A stretch of 64,000 nt of DNA from assembly GCF_019331775.1 (NCBI RefSeq), contig NZ_JAHBBD010000004.1, forward strand, positions 62,001 to 126,000, given 5' to 3'. The notes under the pieces were generated by a model, which saw only the letters and a program-made list of their open reading frames with translations, had not been told where the DNA came from and ran no database searches. A program made the position numbers and the translations under genes. The DNA comes from Bifidobacterium phasiani (GTDB lineage Bacteria; Actinomycetota; Actinomycetes; Actinomycetales; Bifidobacteriaceae). Position 1 is the first letter of the stretch. Each line of letters opens with the position of its first letter. Below, piece after piece: positions 9,336 through 20,914 of the stretch.

Positions 9336-11234
9336 CTACGCCTCCGCCGGCGTGGTGTAGTACTGGGCCTGCGCGTGCCACAGCTCGTGGTACAGGCCGC
9401 CCTCGTCGGCGACCAGCTCGTCGTGGGTGCCGGACTGCACGACCGCGCCGTGGTCGAACACCGCGATCCGGTCGCAGAACCGGCACGACGACAGCCGGTG
9501 GCTGATGTACACGGCGGTGCGGTCGCCCACCAGCTCGTCGAACCGCGCGTACACCTCCGCCTCGGCGACCGGGTCGAGCGCGGCGGTCGGCTCGTCCAGG
9601 ATCACGAACGGCGCGTCGCGGTACAGGGCGCGCGCGATCGCGATCTTCTGCGCCTCGCCGCCCGAGACCTCCACGCCGTCCTTGTCGAGGTCGCGGTACA
9701 GCGAGGTGTCCAGCCCCTTCGGCAGCGTGGCCAGGCGGTCCGCAAAGCCGGCCTTGCCCAGGCAGTCGACGGCCCGCCGCCGGTCGACGTCGACGCCCGC
9801 GGCCACGTTCTGCCCCAGCGGCAGCGACAGCAGCCGGAAGTCCTGGAACACGACCGAGAACAGCGCCATGTACTCGTCGTAGCGGTACTTGCGGATGTCG
9901 ATGCCGTTGAGCAGGATCTCGCCCTCGGTCGGGTCGTACAACCGGCACAGCAGCTTGATGAACGTGGTCTTGCCCGAGCCGTTGGGCCCCACCACGGCCA
10001 GGCGCCCGCCCACGCGGAACCGCAGGTTCACGTGCCGCAGCGCCCACATGCGTGAGCCCGGATAGCGGAACGAGACGTCGCGGAACTCGACCTCGTACCG
10101 GCGGTCCGAGCGCTTCTCGGTGGTCAGACTGCCCTGGTACATGCGGTTGGGGATGTCGAGGAACGCGAACGACGTGCCCAGGAACTCGGCGTTGTTGCGC
10201 ATCTCCCCCACCTGCGTGAGCAACGCCGACAGCCCGGCGAACAGGCTGGTGACCGCACCCACGTACTGGGTGACCGCGCCGACGCCGAACGCACCGCCCC
10301 ACGCCTTGAGGCAGACGAACAGGTAGGCGGCGGCGGTCAGGCCGACCGTCAGCACCCGGGCGGCGACCATCCACGCGCCCATCGGGCCACGGGCCAGGCG
10401 GCCGATGACCGAATGGTACCCGAAGGTGTTGTTGCCCCTCAGCATCGGGCTGCACAGCTGTTCCTGCTGCCGGTAGATGCGCAGGTCCAGCGCGTTCCTC
10501 CATGTCGACTTGTACCCTCCGAACGCCGCGAAGACGCGGTTGCCGAACCTCGCGTCCTCGGCGTGCCTCGCCCAGAGCCGGTTGCCGTTGTCCTCGCACT
10601 TCGACGCAATCACGACGATGGCCAGCATCACGGCGATGAAGACGATGCCGCATGCCGGACCGTTGAGGGCATCGAGGGGCGACCCGTCCGGGACGTCGGC
10701 GACGAACAGGCTCACCGACAATGCGATGCCGCCCAGGATGCGGAACACGGCCGTCAGCAGGTCGTCAAAGATGTAGCCCACGTAACGTATGCCGTATCCG
10801 GCCCAGTTGTCGTTCTGCACGACGTTGAGGAATGCGTCGTACGACCGCTGGTCGTCGACATCCTGATAGTCCATGTCCATCATCTTGGACATCAGTATCC
10901 GCTTGTGAGACCAGGAGGTCGTCGCCCCCTCACGGTTCTTCCAATGCTGCGCGGCGGAGGTCGCCAGCGACACCGCGGCCGACACGACCAGCGTCAGCAC
11001 GGTCCACTGCATCAGACGTCCGGGATCGCGCCGTCCCGCCAGCTCGTCGACCAACCGGGCCGACAGCCAGATGGTCACGTACGGCCCACACGCCACAAAC
11101 AGCGAGCTGACCGCCGTCGCCGCGAACCATGATGGGCATTGCCTGGCGTAGATGGCGCACGCGCGCCACGTCCGCCGCAACACCTCCGGTAATCCGATGC
11201 GCTGCCGCGCTTGCTCATCCACGTGAGACGTCAT
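9336..11234 (-). CDS. ABC exporter half-transporter, second of pair
   Basis: A 632-aa fused permease-ATPase of the exporter (type IV) fold. The N-terminal ~330 residues hold several hydrophobic helices. The nucleotide-binding domain has Walker A GPNGSGKTT, an SGGEAQKIAIARALY signature, Walker B FVILDEPTAALDP with its catalytic Glu, and the switch His (YISHRLSS). The ATG at 11234 lies 20 nt inside the preceding ABC gene, behind AAGGAG, so the two are translationally coupled and probably form a heterodimer. The substrate is unknown; the adjacent LytTR/GHKL pair suggests a peptide or antimicrobial, which is inference only. Confidence 0.85.
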   Translation of the reverse strand: MTSHVDEQARQRIGLPEVLRRTWRACAIYARQCPSWFAATAVSSLFVACGPYVTIWLSARLVDELAGRRDPGRLMQWTVLTLVVSAAVSLATSAAQHWKNREGATTSWSHKRILMSKMMDMDYQDVDDQRSYDAFLNVVQNDNWAGYGIRYVGYIFDDLLTAVFRILGGIALSVSLFVADVPDGSPLDALNGPACGIVFIAVMLAIVVIASKCEDNGNRLWARHAEDARFGNRVFAAFGGYKSTWRNALDLRIYRQQEQLCSPMLRGNNTFGYHSVIGRLARGPMGAWMVAARVLTVGLTAAAYLFVCLKAWGGAFGVGAVTQYVGAVTSLFAGLSALLTQVGEMRNNAEFLGTSFAFLDIPNRMYQGSLTTEKRSDRRYEVEFRDVSFRYPGSRMWALRHVNLRFRVGGRLAVVGPNGSGKTTFIKLLCRLYDPTEGEILLNGIDIRKYRYDEYMALFSVVFQDFRLLSLPLGQNVAAGVDVDRRRAVDCLGKAGFADRLATLPKGLDTSLYRDLDKDGVEVSGGEAQKIAIARALYRDAPFVILDEPTAALDPVAEAEVYARFDELVGDRTAVYISHRLSSCRFCDRIAVFDHGAVVQSGTHDELVADEGGLYHELWHAQAQYYTTPAEA

Positions 11235-13155
11235 CGCCGGCTCCTTCCTTCTCCATCGCCGCGGTCCCGTGGTCCATGTCGGTTTGCCCGGAGTCCCCAC
11301 CGCTGCGGTAATACTTGCGTTGCACATCGAACAGCTTCGCGTACCCGCCACCGCTGGCCAGCAGCGACTCGTGCGTGCCCTCTTCCACGATGCGGCCGTC
11401 CTTCATGAGCAGAATGCGGTCGCAAAACCTCGTTGAGGCCAGACGATGCGAGATGAACAGCGAGGTGCGTCCGTCCGTCATCGCGGCGTACTTGCGATAG
11501 ATGTCGTCCTCGGCTATCGGGTCCAGCGCCGCGGTCGGCTCGTCGAGCAGCAGGATCGGGGCCCCTTTGTACAGCGCCCGGGCCAGCATGAGCCGCTGCG
11601 TCTGTCCGCCGGACAATTCCACGCCGTCCTCGTAGACGGCGCGCCCCAGCGGCGTATCCAGACCCTTCGGCAGCGCGGCGACATCCTGCGTCAGTCCGGC
11701 CTTGTCCAGGCACCACCGCACCCGTTCGATGTCAACGCCGTCGATGCGCTGTGCGACGTTCTGCGCCACGGTCACGTCAAGAACCGAGTACTCCTGGAAT
11801 ACGGCGGAGAACAGCGCATAGTAGTCCCTGCGGTCGTACCGGCGGATGTCAAACCCGTTCAGCAGAACCCGTCCCTCGGTCGGATCGAGGAAGCCGCTTG
11901 CCAACTTGACCAGCGTGGTCTTGCCCGCGCCGTTCAAACCGACGATGGCCACCTTCTCCCCGGGGTGGATGGTCAGGTTGATGTCGTGCAGCACCTCCGG
12001 ACCATCGGGGCGATAGCGGAACGACACGTGCTCGAACCGTATCTCGTAGGTCTTCGCCGTATCGCAGGGCAGCGGTTCGCCGCCATCGAACGCGAACGGC
12101 TCGGGCCATGCCAGGAACTCGCGCAACGTCGACAGGTCGAGGCTTTGCCGATGCAGCGTCGAGCACTGTTCGAGGATGCCCGCCACCCATGTCGTGAATC
12201 CGGTGACGGCCGTGAAATACAGCAGGAACCGCGACGCCGACATGCCCTGCGACAACGCAATCCACAACAGGTACGCGTAGGCCACGCCGTTGCGCATCAG
12301 CGTCAGCGCGACATCCACGACGTTGGCCCACAGGTACATGCCCTCACGTCGCGCCAGAAACCCGCGGTACAGCCGCATCGTGCCGTTCCACAGATCGTCC
12401 AGCCAACGACGCAGGCCGAAGACGCGGATGTCCTTCGCGTAGTCACGGCTGGTGGCCGTCCGATAGAGGTAGTACAGCCGGTTGACGTACCGCTCCTCCT
12501 CGTCGCGATGCCGATAGCCCCAGCCGTTGAGCCGGAGACCGACGACGTAGCTGACGATCGTGGTCGCGACCACCAGCGCGATCAGCCAGCCGTTGAGGCC
12601 GGACAGCACCATCAGATACGCCGCGAAGGCGATGACGTCGGCGAGGAGCGTGCTGTACGTGGTCCAGATGGCCTCGGTCGGGGCCTGATTGTTGCTGCAG
12701 CTGTCGGTGGCCTTGGACTCCGCCTCGTTGAATGCGGCATCCAGCGTGTTGGGGTATGAGGTCCGGGCGTCCTTCTCGTTGATCAGTCGCAGCAGAGAGG
12801 TCCGCACCTCGACGTAGCTGAACAGTTTGTTCGTATCGCAATATGCGGAGACCGCATTGGCGAGCATCAGACCGGCGACGAACAGGCCGATGACGGCGAA
12901 CAGCGACGTCAGCGACGCGTGTTCCTCGATGGTCGTCAGCACGGTCGGTGCCACGAACAGGTTCAGGATGCTGATGGTCGCGGCGCTCAACGCCGTGCCC
13001 AGGCAAATGGCCAGTGCGCTCTTTCGCCCCCGCCATGCCTGAGCCATCATGAAGGCGGTGTTGCTCAGCATGCCGTACCGCGGCCGCTGATTCCGGCGCG
13101 CGGATGCGCCGTCGACGCGACCGGACGAATCCTCGGCGTTGCGTTGATCTGTCAT
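11215..13155 (-). CDS. ABC exporter half-transporter, first of pair
   Basis: A 646-aa fused permease-ATPase, partner of the following gene. Transmembrane segments fill roughly residues 50-340. The ATPase domain shows Walker A GLNGAGKTT (Leu replaces the usual Pro), a full LSGGQTQRLMLARALY signature, Walker B LLLDEPTAALDP and ISHR. Both ATP sites of the predicted heterodimer therefore look catalytic. No peptidase C39 domain is present, so any peptide substrate would not be leader-cleaved by this protein. The ATG at 13155 follows GAAGGAGACACG. Confidence 0.85.
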   Translation of the reverse strand: MTDQRNAEDSSGRVDGASARRNQRPRYGMLSNTAFMMAQAWRGRKSALAICLGTALSAATISILNLFVAPTVLTTIEEHASLTSLFAVIGLFVAGLMLANAVSAYCDTNKLFSYVEVRTSLLRLINEKDARTSYPNTLDAAFNEAESKATDSCSNNQAPTEAIWTTYSTLLADVIAFAAYLMVLSGLNGWLIALVVATTIVSYVVGLRLNGWGYRHRDEEERYVNRLYYLYRTATSRDYAKDIRVFGLRRWLDDLWNGTMRLYRGFLARREGMYLWANVVDVALTLMRNGVAYAYLLWIALSQGMSASRFLLYFTAVTGFTTWVAGILEQCSTLHRQSLDLSTLREFLAWPEPFAFDGGEPLPCDTAKTYEIRFEHVSFRYRPDGPEVLHDINLTIHPGEKVAIVGLNGAGKTTLVKLASGFLDPTEGRVLLNGFDIRRYDRRDYYALFSAVFQEYSVLDVTVAQNVAQRIDGVDIERVRWCLDKAGLTQDVAALPKGLDTPLGRAVYEDGVELSGGQTQRLMLARALYKGAPILLLDEPTAALDPIAEDDIYRKYAAMTDGRTSLFISHRLASTRFCDRILLMKDGRIVEEGTHESLLASGGGYAKLFDVQRKYYRSGGDSGQTDMDHGTAAMEKEGAGDDVSRG

Positions 13156-13460
13156 CGTGTCTCCTTCCCGTCGAATACGTTATATCGCGTCCGACGTCGC
13201 CGCCGTGCGTCCTGGGTGACGAACCGCACGTTCCCGGTGACGACACGCGCGAGTTAGGGAGGCCGCCGAACGGGAGGGAGAGCGGAAGCGTGCAACAGAC
13301 GGGGCAATGACGTTGGCGAGCGGGCGGACGGCGCGGACAAATAAACCGGACAAACGGGACAACCGGCGCCGGCGCCCCGCGGCAGCCGCATGCGCCTGAC
13401 GCTCGGCGACTGCTGCGGGTCGGTGCCGACGCACCTGCCGTCACCGCACTCGCCCGGCGC
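13156..13460. other. 305-bp gap upstream of the ABC pair
   Basis: No convincing gene is present. On the minus strand TATAAC (13178-13183) could be the -10 of the ABC operon, without a clear -35. TACGTTATA at 13176-13184 overlaps it and shares the core TACGTT with the inverted repeat in front of the LytTR gene. A GTG-started 84-codon basic frame (13180-13434, minus) lacks a ribosome site and I do not call it. Confidence 0.4.
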
Positions 13461-14141
13461 TCAGCCGCCCTGCGGCAGCAGGATCTCGGTGGTGAAGGCG
13501 CCGTCCTCGGAGTTGCGGTTCAGGTAACCGTCGAGCCGGTCGACGATGGCGTCGACGTGCATCAGCCCGTAGCCGTGGCCCTTCGCGCGCTTGGTGCTGC
13601 GGAACCGGCCGCCCACCTTGGTCCGTTTGGCCGACGCGGTGGCGTTGGTGAACGAGAGGTACAGCATCGAGCCCTTCATGTCCATGTAGACGCGGATCAT
13701 CCGGCTCTCCGGCGGCAGCGGGTCGTTCGCCTCGATGGCGTTGTCGAACAGGTTGCCGATGATGCAGCACAGGTCGATGTCCGGGATGTCCAGGCGCACC
13801 GGGATGTTCGCGTCCACGTGCACGTCGATGCCGTGCTCGGCGGCGAGCGACATCTTGCTGTTGATGATCGCGTCCGCCATCGTGTTGCCGGTCTTGACGC
13901 GCATGTCGAGCGCGGTCAGGTCGTCGTCCAGCCCGTCCAGGTACTCGCGGACCGCGTCGACGTCGCCCTGGGCGGCGAGGATCTTCATCGTCTGGATGTG
14001 GTTGCGCCAGTCGTGCCGCCACATGCGCATCCGCCGGTACATCGACTCCACCTCGCGGTAGTGCGTGTCGAGCACCTCGCGCTGGTAGTCCTCGAGGTCG
14101 CGCCTGACGCGCCGGTCGCGCAGCCATCGCGTCAATCCCAT
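13461..14141 (-). CDS. Soluble GHKL (AgrC-type) sensor histidine kinase
   Basis: A 226-aa histidine kinase with no transmembrane segment: a basic, coiled-coil-like N-terminus leads directly to the phospho-acceptor motif RHDWRNHI (His43) characteristic of AgrC/ComD-type kinases. The ATPase domain has the N box NLFDNAIEA (Asn134) and a GHGYGL motif near the C-terminus. It is encoded 45 nt downstream of the LytTR regulator and is its obvious partner. AgrC kinases normally carry six N-terminal membrane helices, and these are absent. Signal input must therefore come from another protein or a cytoplasmic ligand. The ATG at 14141 follows GGGGAGGAC. Confidence 0.8.
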   Translation of the reverse strand: MGLTRWLRDRRVRRDLEDYQREVLDTHYREVESMYRRMRMWRHDWRNHIQTMKILAAQGDVDAVREYLDGLDDDLTALDMRVKTGNTMADAIINSKMSLAAEHGIDVHVDANIPVRLDIPDIDLCCIIGNLFDNAIEANDPLPPESRMIRVYMDMKGSMLYLSFTNATASAKRTKVGGRFRSTKRAKGHGYGLMHVDAIVDRLDGYLNRNSEDGAFTTEILLPQGG

Positions 14142-14186
14142 GTCCTCCCCTTCCGTGCCGCGCCGCCGGTCGGCGGCGGTCGGCCG

Positions 14187-14894
14187 TCAGCCGTGCGTGA
14201 TGATCGCGCGGTTGAGCGTCTCGTAGGCGCCGCGCGGCAGCCGCAGCTCGGTGCCGTCGTCCAGCAGCACCGTCGTCCTGGTGACCCGCCGCACCGCCGC
14301 GAGGTTGACGACCAGTCCCCTGCCGACGCGCACGAACCGGTCGTCGAGGTCGCGCGCCGCGTCGCTCAGCGAGCGTTTGGCGGTGTAGTCGCGGTCGGCG
14401 TGGATCGTCACGTAGTTGCCGCGCACGTCGAGGTAGCGGATCAGGCGCATCGGCACCCGCGCGGTGCCGCCGTCGGCGTGCACGTCGATGCACCGTTCGT
14501 CGGTGCGCAGCCGCGCCGCGGCGCGGTCGAGCACCGTCGCCAGCTTGTTCTCGTCGATCGGCTTGACCAGGTAGTGCAGCGCCTCCACGTCATAGCCGTC
14601 GGCGATGTACTCGGTGTAGCCGGTGACGAACACGATCTGGACCGCGTGGCTGTCGCGCCGGATCTGCCTGGCCAGCGTGACGCCGTCCATCGCGCCCATC
14701 TCCACGTCGAGCAGCAGGATGTCCCAGGCCTTGTCCTCGCCGTAGCGGAACAGGAATCGTTCGGCGGAGGGGAACGTCTCGACGTCGGCCGCGACGCCGC
14801 GCCGCCCGGCCCACCGCTCGACGAGCGTGCGCACGTAGCCGGCGTCGGCCGCGCTGTCGTCGCACACCGCGATCCGGTACGACTCCCCCGCCAT
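14187..14894 (-). CDS. LytTR (AgrA-type) response regulator
   Basis: A 235-aa response regulator. The receiver domain (about 5-130) has acidic residues CDD, phospho-acceptor Asp63 (ILLLDVEM) and the conserved Lys in LHYLVKPI. The C-terminal LytTR DNA-binding domain starts near residue 140 (RLIRYLDVRGNYVTIH through RVGRGLVVNLAAV). The start ATG at 14894 follows GGAGGAAGCC. An inverted repeat containing TACGTTGTT, a LytTR-like half-site, lies 56-93 bp upstream, suggesting autoregulation. Likely targets are its own operon and the ABC exporter pair. Confidence 0.85.
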   Translation of the reverse strand: MAGESYRIAVCDDSAADAGYVRTLVERWAGRRGVAADVETFPSAERFLFRYGEDKAWDILLLDVEMGAMDGVTLARQIRRDSHAVQIVFVTGYTEYIADGYDVEALHYLVKPIDENKLATVLDRAAARLRTDERCIDVHADGGTARVPMRLIRYLDVRGNYVTIHADRDYTAKRSLSDAARDLDDRFVRVGRGLVVNLAAVRRVTRTTVLLDDGTELRLPRGAYETLNRAIITHG

Positions 14895-14949
14895 GGCTTC
14901 CTCCGTCCTCTCGCGCCGCCGCCCGCGCGGGCGCGGCGCCTCCATATGC

Positions 14950-14987
14950 AACAACGTACACCCCTCAGTTGCGGGATGTACGTTGTT
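14950..14987. promoter_or_regulatory. 11-bp inverted repeat upstream of the LytTR gene
   Basis: AACAACGTACA (14950-14960) and TGTACGTTGTT (14977-14987) are perfect inverted copies separated by 16 bp. Each arm reads TACGTTGTT outward, close to the LytTR half-site. It could instead be a weak trpD terminator, as it begins 20 nt after the trpD stop. Confidence 0.5.
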
Positions 14988-15007
14988 CGCGGGGGATGTC
15001 GCCGAAA

Positions 15008-16069
15008 TCAGGCCCGGGACGCCTTGGACCGGGCCGTGTCGAGCCAGCGGCGCAGCAGGTCCGCCGCGGCGCCGGAGTCCACGGCGGCCTCGGCCATCGC
15101 GTAGGCGTCGCGGAAGCGCTGGGCCAGCGTCGCGTCCGGGTCGGGCAGGCGGCGCGCGTCGGCGACAATCGCGGACGCGGCGTTGAGCAGCGCGGTCGTG
15201 CGGAAGGGCACGGCCTTGCCGCCGAGGAAGTCCAGCATCGCCTGCGCGTTGACGGCCGGCTCGCCGCCGCGCAGGTCGTCCAGCGTCACGTGCGCCAGGC
15301 CCAGCTCGACGGTCGGGTCGAACTCGGTCTCGCTCACCCGGCCGTCGCGGATCTCCCACACGCTGACCGGGCCGGTCGGCGCCAGCTCGTCGAGGCCCTC
15401 GTGCGAGGTGTAGACCATGCCGCTCTGCCCGCGCGACGCGTACACCTGCGCCATGATCGGGCTGACGGCGCGGTTGGCGCAGCCGATGGCCACATGGTCG
15501 GGGTTGGCGGGGTTGGTCAGCGGGCCGAGCACGTTGAACACGCACGGCACGCCCAGCGCCGAACGCACCGGGCCGACGTAGCGCATCGCGGGGTGGAAGA
15601 CCTTGGCGAAGGCGAAGGTGATGCCGACCTCGTTGCCGATCTCGGCCACGGCCCGCGGGTCGAGCTCCATCGGCAGGCCGAGCGCCTCCAGGCAGTCCGC
15701 GGCGCCGCACTTCGAGGACGCGGCGCGGTTGCCGTGCTTGACGATCGTGACGCCGGCCGCCGCGGCCACGACCGAACCCATCGTCGACAGGTTCACCGTC
15801 GCGGCGCCGTCGCCGCCGGTGCCGACCATATCCGTCGTCTCGCCCTCGATCCGCAGCGGCACGGCGTGCGCGACCATCGCGTTCGCCGCGCCCCGCACCT
15901 CCTCGGCGGTCAGGCCCAGCTGCTGCTGGGTGGCCAGCACGGCGCCCACGGCCGCCGGGTTCGCGTTGCCGCGCATCAGGTCGTCGACGAACCACCAGGA
16001 CTCCTCCGCGCTCAGGTGATTGCCGGCAACCAGTGTGGTGAGAATCGATTTCCATGTGATCTCGGCCAT
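15008..16069 (-). CDS. trpD: Anthranilate phosphoribosyltransferase
   Basis: It transfers phosphoribose from PRPP to anthranilate, the second committed step of tryptophan synthesis. At 353 aa it has the full family length. The PRPP-binding GTGGDGAATVNLST loop and the anthranilate-site segment KHGNRAASSKCGAAD are intact, as is the NPAxPxH-like LTNPANPDHVAIGC region. The ATG at 16069 follows AAGGAGGGC; an in-frame ATG 30 codons upstream lacks a ribosome site. No other trp gene is adjacent, as is common in bifidobacteria. Confidence 0.93.
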   Translation of the reverse strand: MAEITWKSILTTLVAGNHLSAEESWWFVDDLMRGNANPAAVGAVLATQQQLGLTAEEVRGAANAMVAHAVPLRIEGETTDMVGTGGDGAATVNLSTMGSVVAAAAGVTIVKHGNRAASSKCGAADCLEALGLPMELDPRAVAEIGNEVGITFAFAKVFHPAMRYVGPVRSALGVPCVFNVLGPLTNPANPDHVAIGCANRAVSPIMAQVYASRGQSGMVYTSHEGLDELAPTGPVSVWEIRDGRVSETEFDPTVELGLAHVTLDDLRGGEPAVNAQAMLDFLGGKAVPFRTTALLNAASAIVADARRLPDPDATLAQRFRDAYAMAEAAVDSGAAADLLRRWLDTARSKASRA

Positions 16070-16178
16070 GATGCCCTCCTTCGAAGCACGGTAGTGATGG
16101 TGGTTGTCGTCGCGCTTCATTGTAACCATCCGGCGTTCCGGCGCCGGCGGGGAGTCCATATCACGGGCGCGAAAACGG

Positions 16179-16215
16179 GCAGGGCGCCGGATTCCGCTGG
16201 AATCCGGCGCCCTGC
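16179..16215 (-). terminator. Rho-independent terminator of secA
   Basis: A 17-bp perfect stem with a 3-nt loop. On the minus strand it is followed by CCCGTTTTCG, which gives a short U-tract. Confidence 0.85.
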
Positions 16216-16272
16216 GGCGTCATTCATGGACGGACGTCACACGCGCGGGACGGCGTTCGCCGCCCAGGGCGC

Positions 16273-19260
<2,988 letters not shown>

Positions 19261-19289
19261 GTTCGCTCCCTTGTCGGTTACCGTAAACG

Positions 19290-19317
19290 AGCATAGCCCA
19301 ATCTGCTGGGATTGGGC
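19290..19317 (-). promoter_or_regulatory. secA -10 with adjoining 8-bp inverted repeat
   Basis: On the minus strand TATGCT (19290-19295) is a good -10. Directly upstream GCCCAATC (19296-19303) and GATTGGGC (19310-19317) form a perfect inverted repeat with a 6-bp spacer, in the place where a repressor would block the -35/-10 spacer. Confidence 0.5.
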
Positions 19318-19410
19318 GCAAACCTCGACCAATAGTACGCGAACGTTGGGATTTTCGGTGCGGCGAAACCCCGCGCGGACATGAACGGCGCCCATGCGGA
19401 CGCAAAAACG

Positions 19411-19445
19411 CGGCATCCCGCGCGGGTGCTCCGCGCGGGATGCCG
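19411..19445 (-). terminator. Rho-independent terminator of hpf
   Basis: A 15-bp stem with a 5-nt loop, followed on the minus strand by five T residues. Confidence 0.85.
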
Positions 19446-19482
19446 TTTCGGTCCTGGCACCGGCCCGTTGCCGGCCGTGACG

Positions 19483-20154
19483 TCAGTCCTTCTTCACGTT
19501 CTCCGGGGTGTCGATCTCGAACACGCCGTAGCTCCAGCCGTGGCGGTGGTAGACGACGGACGGGCGGTTGGTCTCCTTGTTGACGAACAGGAAGAAGTCG
19601 TGCCCGATGAGCTCCATCTCGTACAGCGCCTCGTCGATGGTCATCGGCTCGGCGATGTGCAGCTTGCGGCGGATGACGATCGGGGTGTCCCCGACCTGCA
19701 CCTCCACGGACTCGCCGGGGCCGAGATCCGAGGCGACGGCCGCCTGCGGGCTGTTGATCGGCTCCTCGACGGGCTCCGGCTCCTCCGCCTTCGGCTCCTC
19801 CGGGACGATGGCGCCCATGTCGACGGGCACCGGGTTCGTGTAGCCGCGGCGATGGTCCTTGCGACGGTCGCGGGTGCGGCGCAGGCGCAGCGTCAGCTTG
19901 TCCAGCGCCATGTCCAGCGCGCTGAACTCGTCCGTGCTCGACGCCTCGGCGCGCACCACGGTGCGGCCGGCGATCACGGTGATCTCCACGCGCTGGGCCG
20001 TATCGGCCTGCCGCGGGTTGCCCTCATGCGTCAGCACGATCTGGACGCGCTCGGCGTCCGGGGCGATAGCGGTCACACGATTCATCTTGCTTTCGACGAC
20101 ATCACGGAACCTCTGCTTGATCTGCGTGTGGCGTCCGGTAACGACGATTTCCAT
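19483..20154 (-). CDS. hpf: Ribosome hibernation promoting factor, long form
   Basis: A 223-aa long-form HPF that binds idle 30S subunits and dimerises 70S ribosomes into 100S particles. The N-terminal S30AE domain (about 1-100, MEIVVTGRHTQIKQRFRDVV) is joined by an acidic Pro/Glu linker to the C-terminal dimerisation domain (KLHIAEPMTIDEALYEMELI through SVVYHRHGWSYGVFEI). The ATG at 20154 follows AAGGAGGTCCAC. It is encoded just upstream of secA on the same strand, but each gene has its own promoter and terminator. Confidence 0.92.
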   Translation of the reverse strand: MEIVVTGRHTQIKQRFRDVVESKMNRVTAIAPDAERVQIVLTHEGNPRQADTAQRVEITVIAGRTVVRAEASSTDEFSALDMALDKLTLRLRRTRDRRKDHRRGYTNPVPVDMGAIVPEEPKAEEPEPVEEPINSPQAAVASDLGPGESVEVQVGDTPIVIRRKLHIAEPMTIDEALYEMELIGHDFFLFVNKETNRPSVVYHRHGWSYGVFEIDTPENVKKD

Positions 20155-20172
20155 GTGGACCTCCTTAGCTCA

Positions 20173-20237
20173 AGCGGGCCGGACCCGCTTTGTGTGTGCC
20201 GAACCGCATCGTTGCCGTCCGGGTACGTCTCATTGTA
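20173..20237 (-). promoter_or_regulatory. hpf promoter and leader hairpin
   Basis: On the minus strand TACAAT (20232-20237) is a near-consensus -10. The ~70-nt leader contains AGCGGG-n5-CCCGCT (20173-20189), a hairpin ending just before the ribosome site. Confidence 0.5.
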
Positions 20238-20383
20238 GCGGAACGAACCGGCGACGTCGCGGACAACTCGCGGGAAGAGAACATGTCGCGCGGGGCGGGG
20301 CGCGACGCCTGGAGACACGCCGGAAACGCCGGGCAGCCACGGCCGCGTGACGCGCGGACGGCCGGCCTGGGACGCGCATGCGC

Positions 20384-20389
20384 TATCCT
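20384..20389 (+). promoter_or_regulatory. -10 of rnpB
   Basis: TATCCT lies ten bases before the predicted 5' end of the RNase P RNA. I see no convincing -35. Confidence 0.45.
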
Positions 20390-20398
20390 TGACGGACT

Positions 20399-20762
20399 GA
20401 GACCCCTTGATGGCCGCGGCCGCGCCGGTCCGCCGGCACGGCTGAGGAACTTCCGGGCTCCGCAGAGCACGATGGCGGATAACGTCCGCCCAGGGCGACC
20501 TGAGAGATAGCGCAGCAGAGAACAGACCGCCCGGCGTTGCCGGGTAAGGGTGAAACGGCGGTGTAAGAGACCACCGGGCCGCTGGTAACAGTCGGCCGCA
20601 TGGCAAGCCTCATCGGGAGCAAGGCCAAGCAGGAGGCGTTCGAGGGCTGCTCGCCCGAGCCTCCGGGTAGGCTGCTAGAGCCTGGCGGCGACGCCAGGTC
20701 GAGATGGATGGCCATCCGTGCCGCGCATGCGGCACGACAGAACCCGGGGTATAAGGGGTCTC
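20399..20762 (+). ncRNA. rnpB: RNase P RNA (type A)
   Basis: The catalytic RNA that matures tRNA 5' ends. The closing helix P1 pairs GAGACCCCTT (20399-20408) with AAGGGGTCTC (20753-20762). Conserved cores are recognisable in order: GAGGAACTTCCGGGCTCC, GATGGCGGATAACGTCC, AAGGGTGAAACGGCGGTG followed by TAAGAGACCACCGG, and ACAGAACCCGGGGTATAAGG. The CR-I segment reads ACTTCC where many bacteria have AAGTCC. A T-rich tract follows and may terminate it. Any open frames crossing it are not genes. Confidence 0.92.
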
Positions 20763-20914
20763 ACTTTCTCTTTCCTCTTTTTCTTTCATTAGCCTTTGCC
20801 GCGAAACGGACCGTCAGGCCCGTACGCGCCCACCCCGGCCCACGCTCCCCCGAGCCGCCGGCGCGGAACGGCTTCCTGAATCCACATCGTTCGAGCGTCC
20901 TGCGACCCGACCGG

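Noticed and set aside
9111..10055. 314-codon + strand frame following the terminator hairpin
   Set aside because: It crosses the hairpin and runs antisense to the ABC transporter ATPase domain.
13180..13434. Arg-rich 84-codon frame that might be the missing export peptide
   Set aside because: GTG start without ribosome site, no leader-peptide GG motif, and composition expected of random GC-rich sequence.
20082..20715. Minus-strand ORFs across the RNase P RNA
   Set aside because: The region folds and reads as rnpB on the + strand; no coding features.
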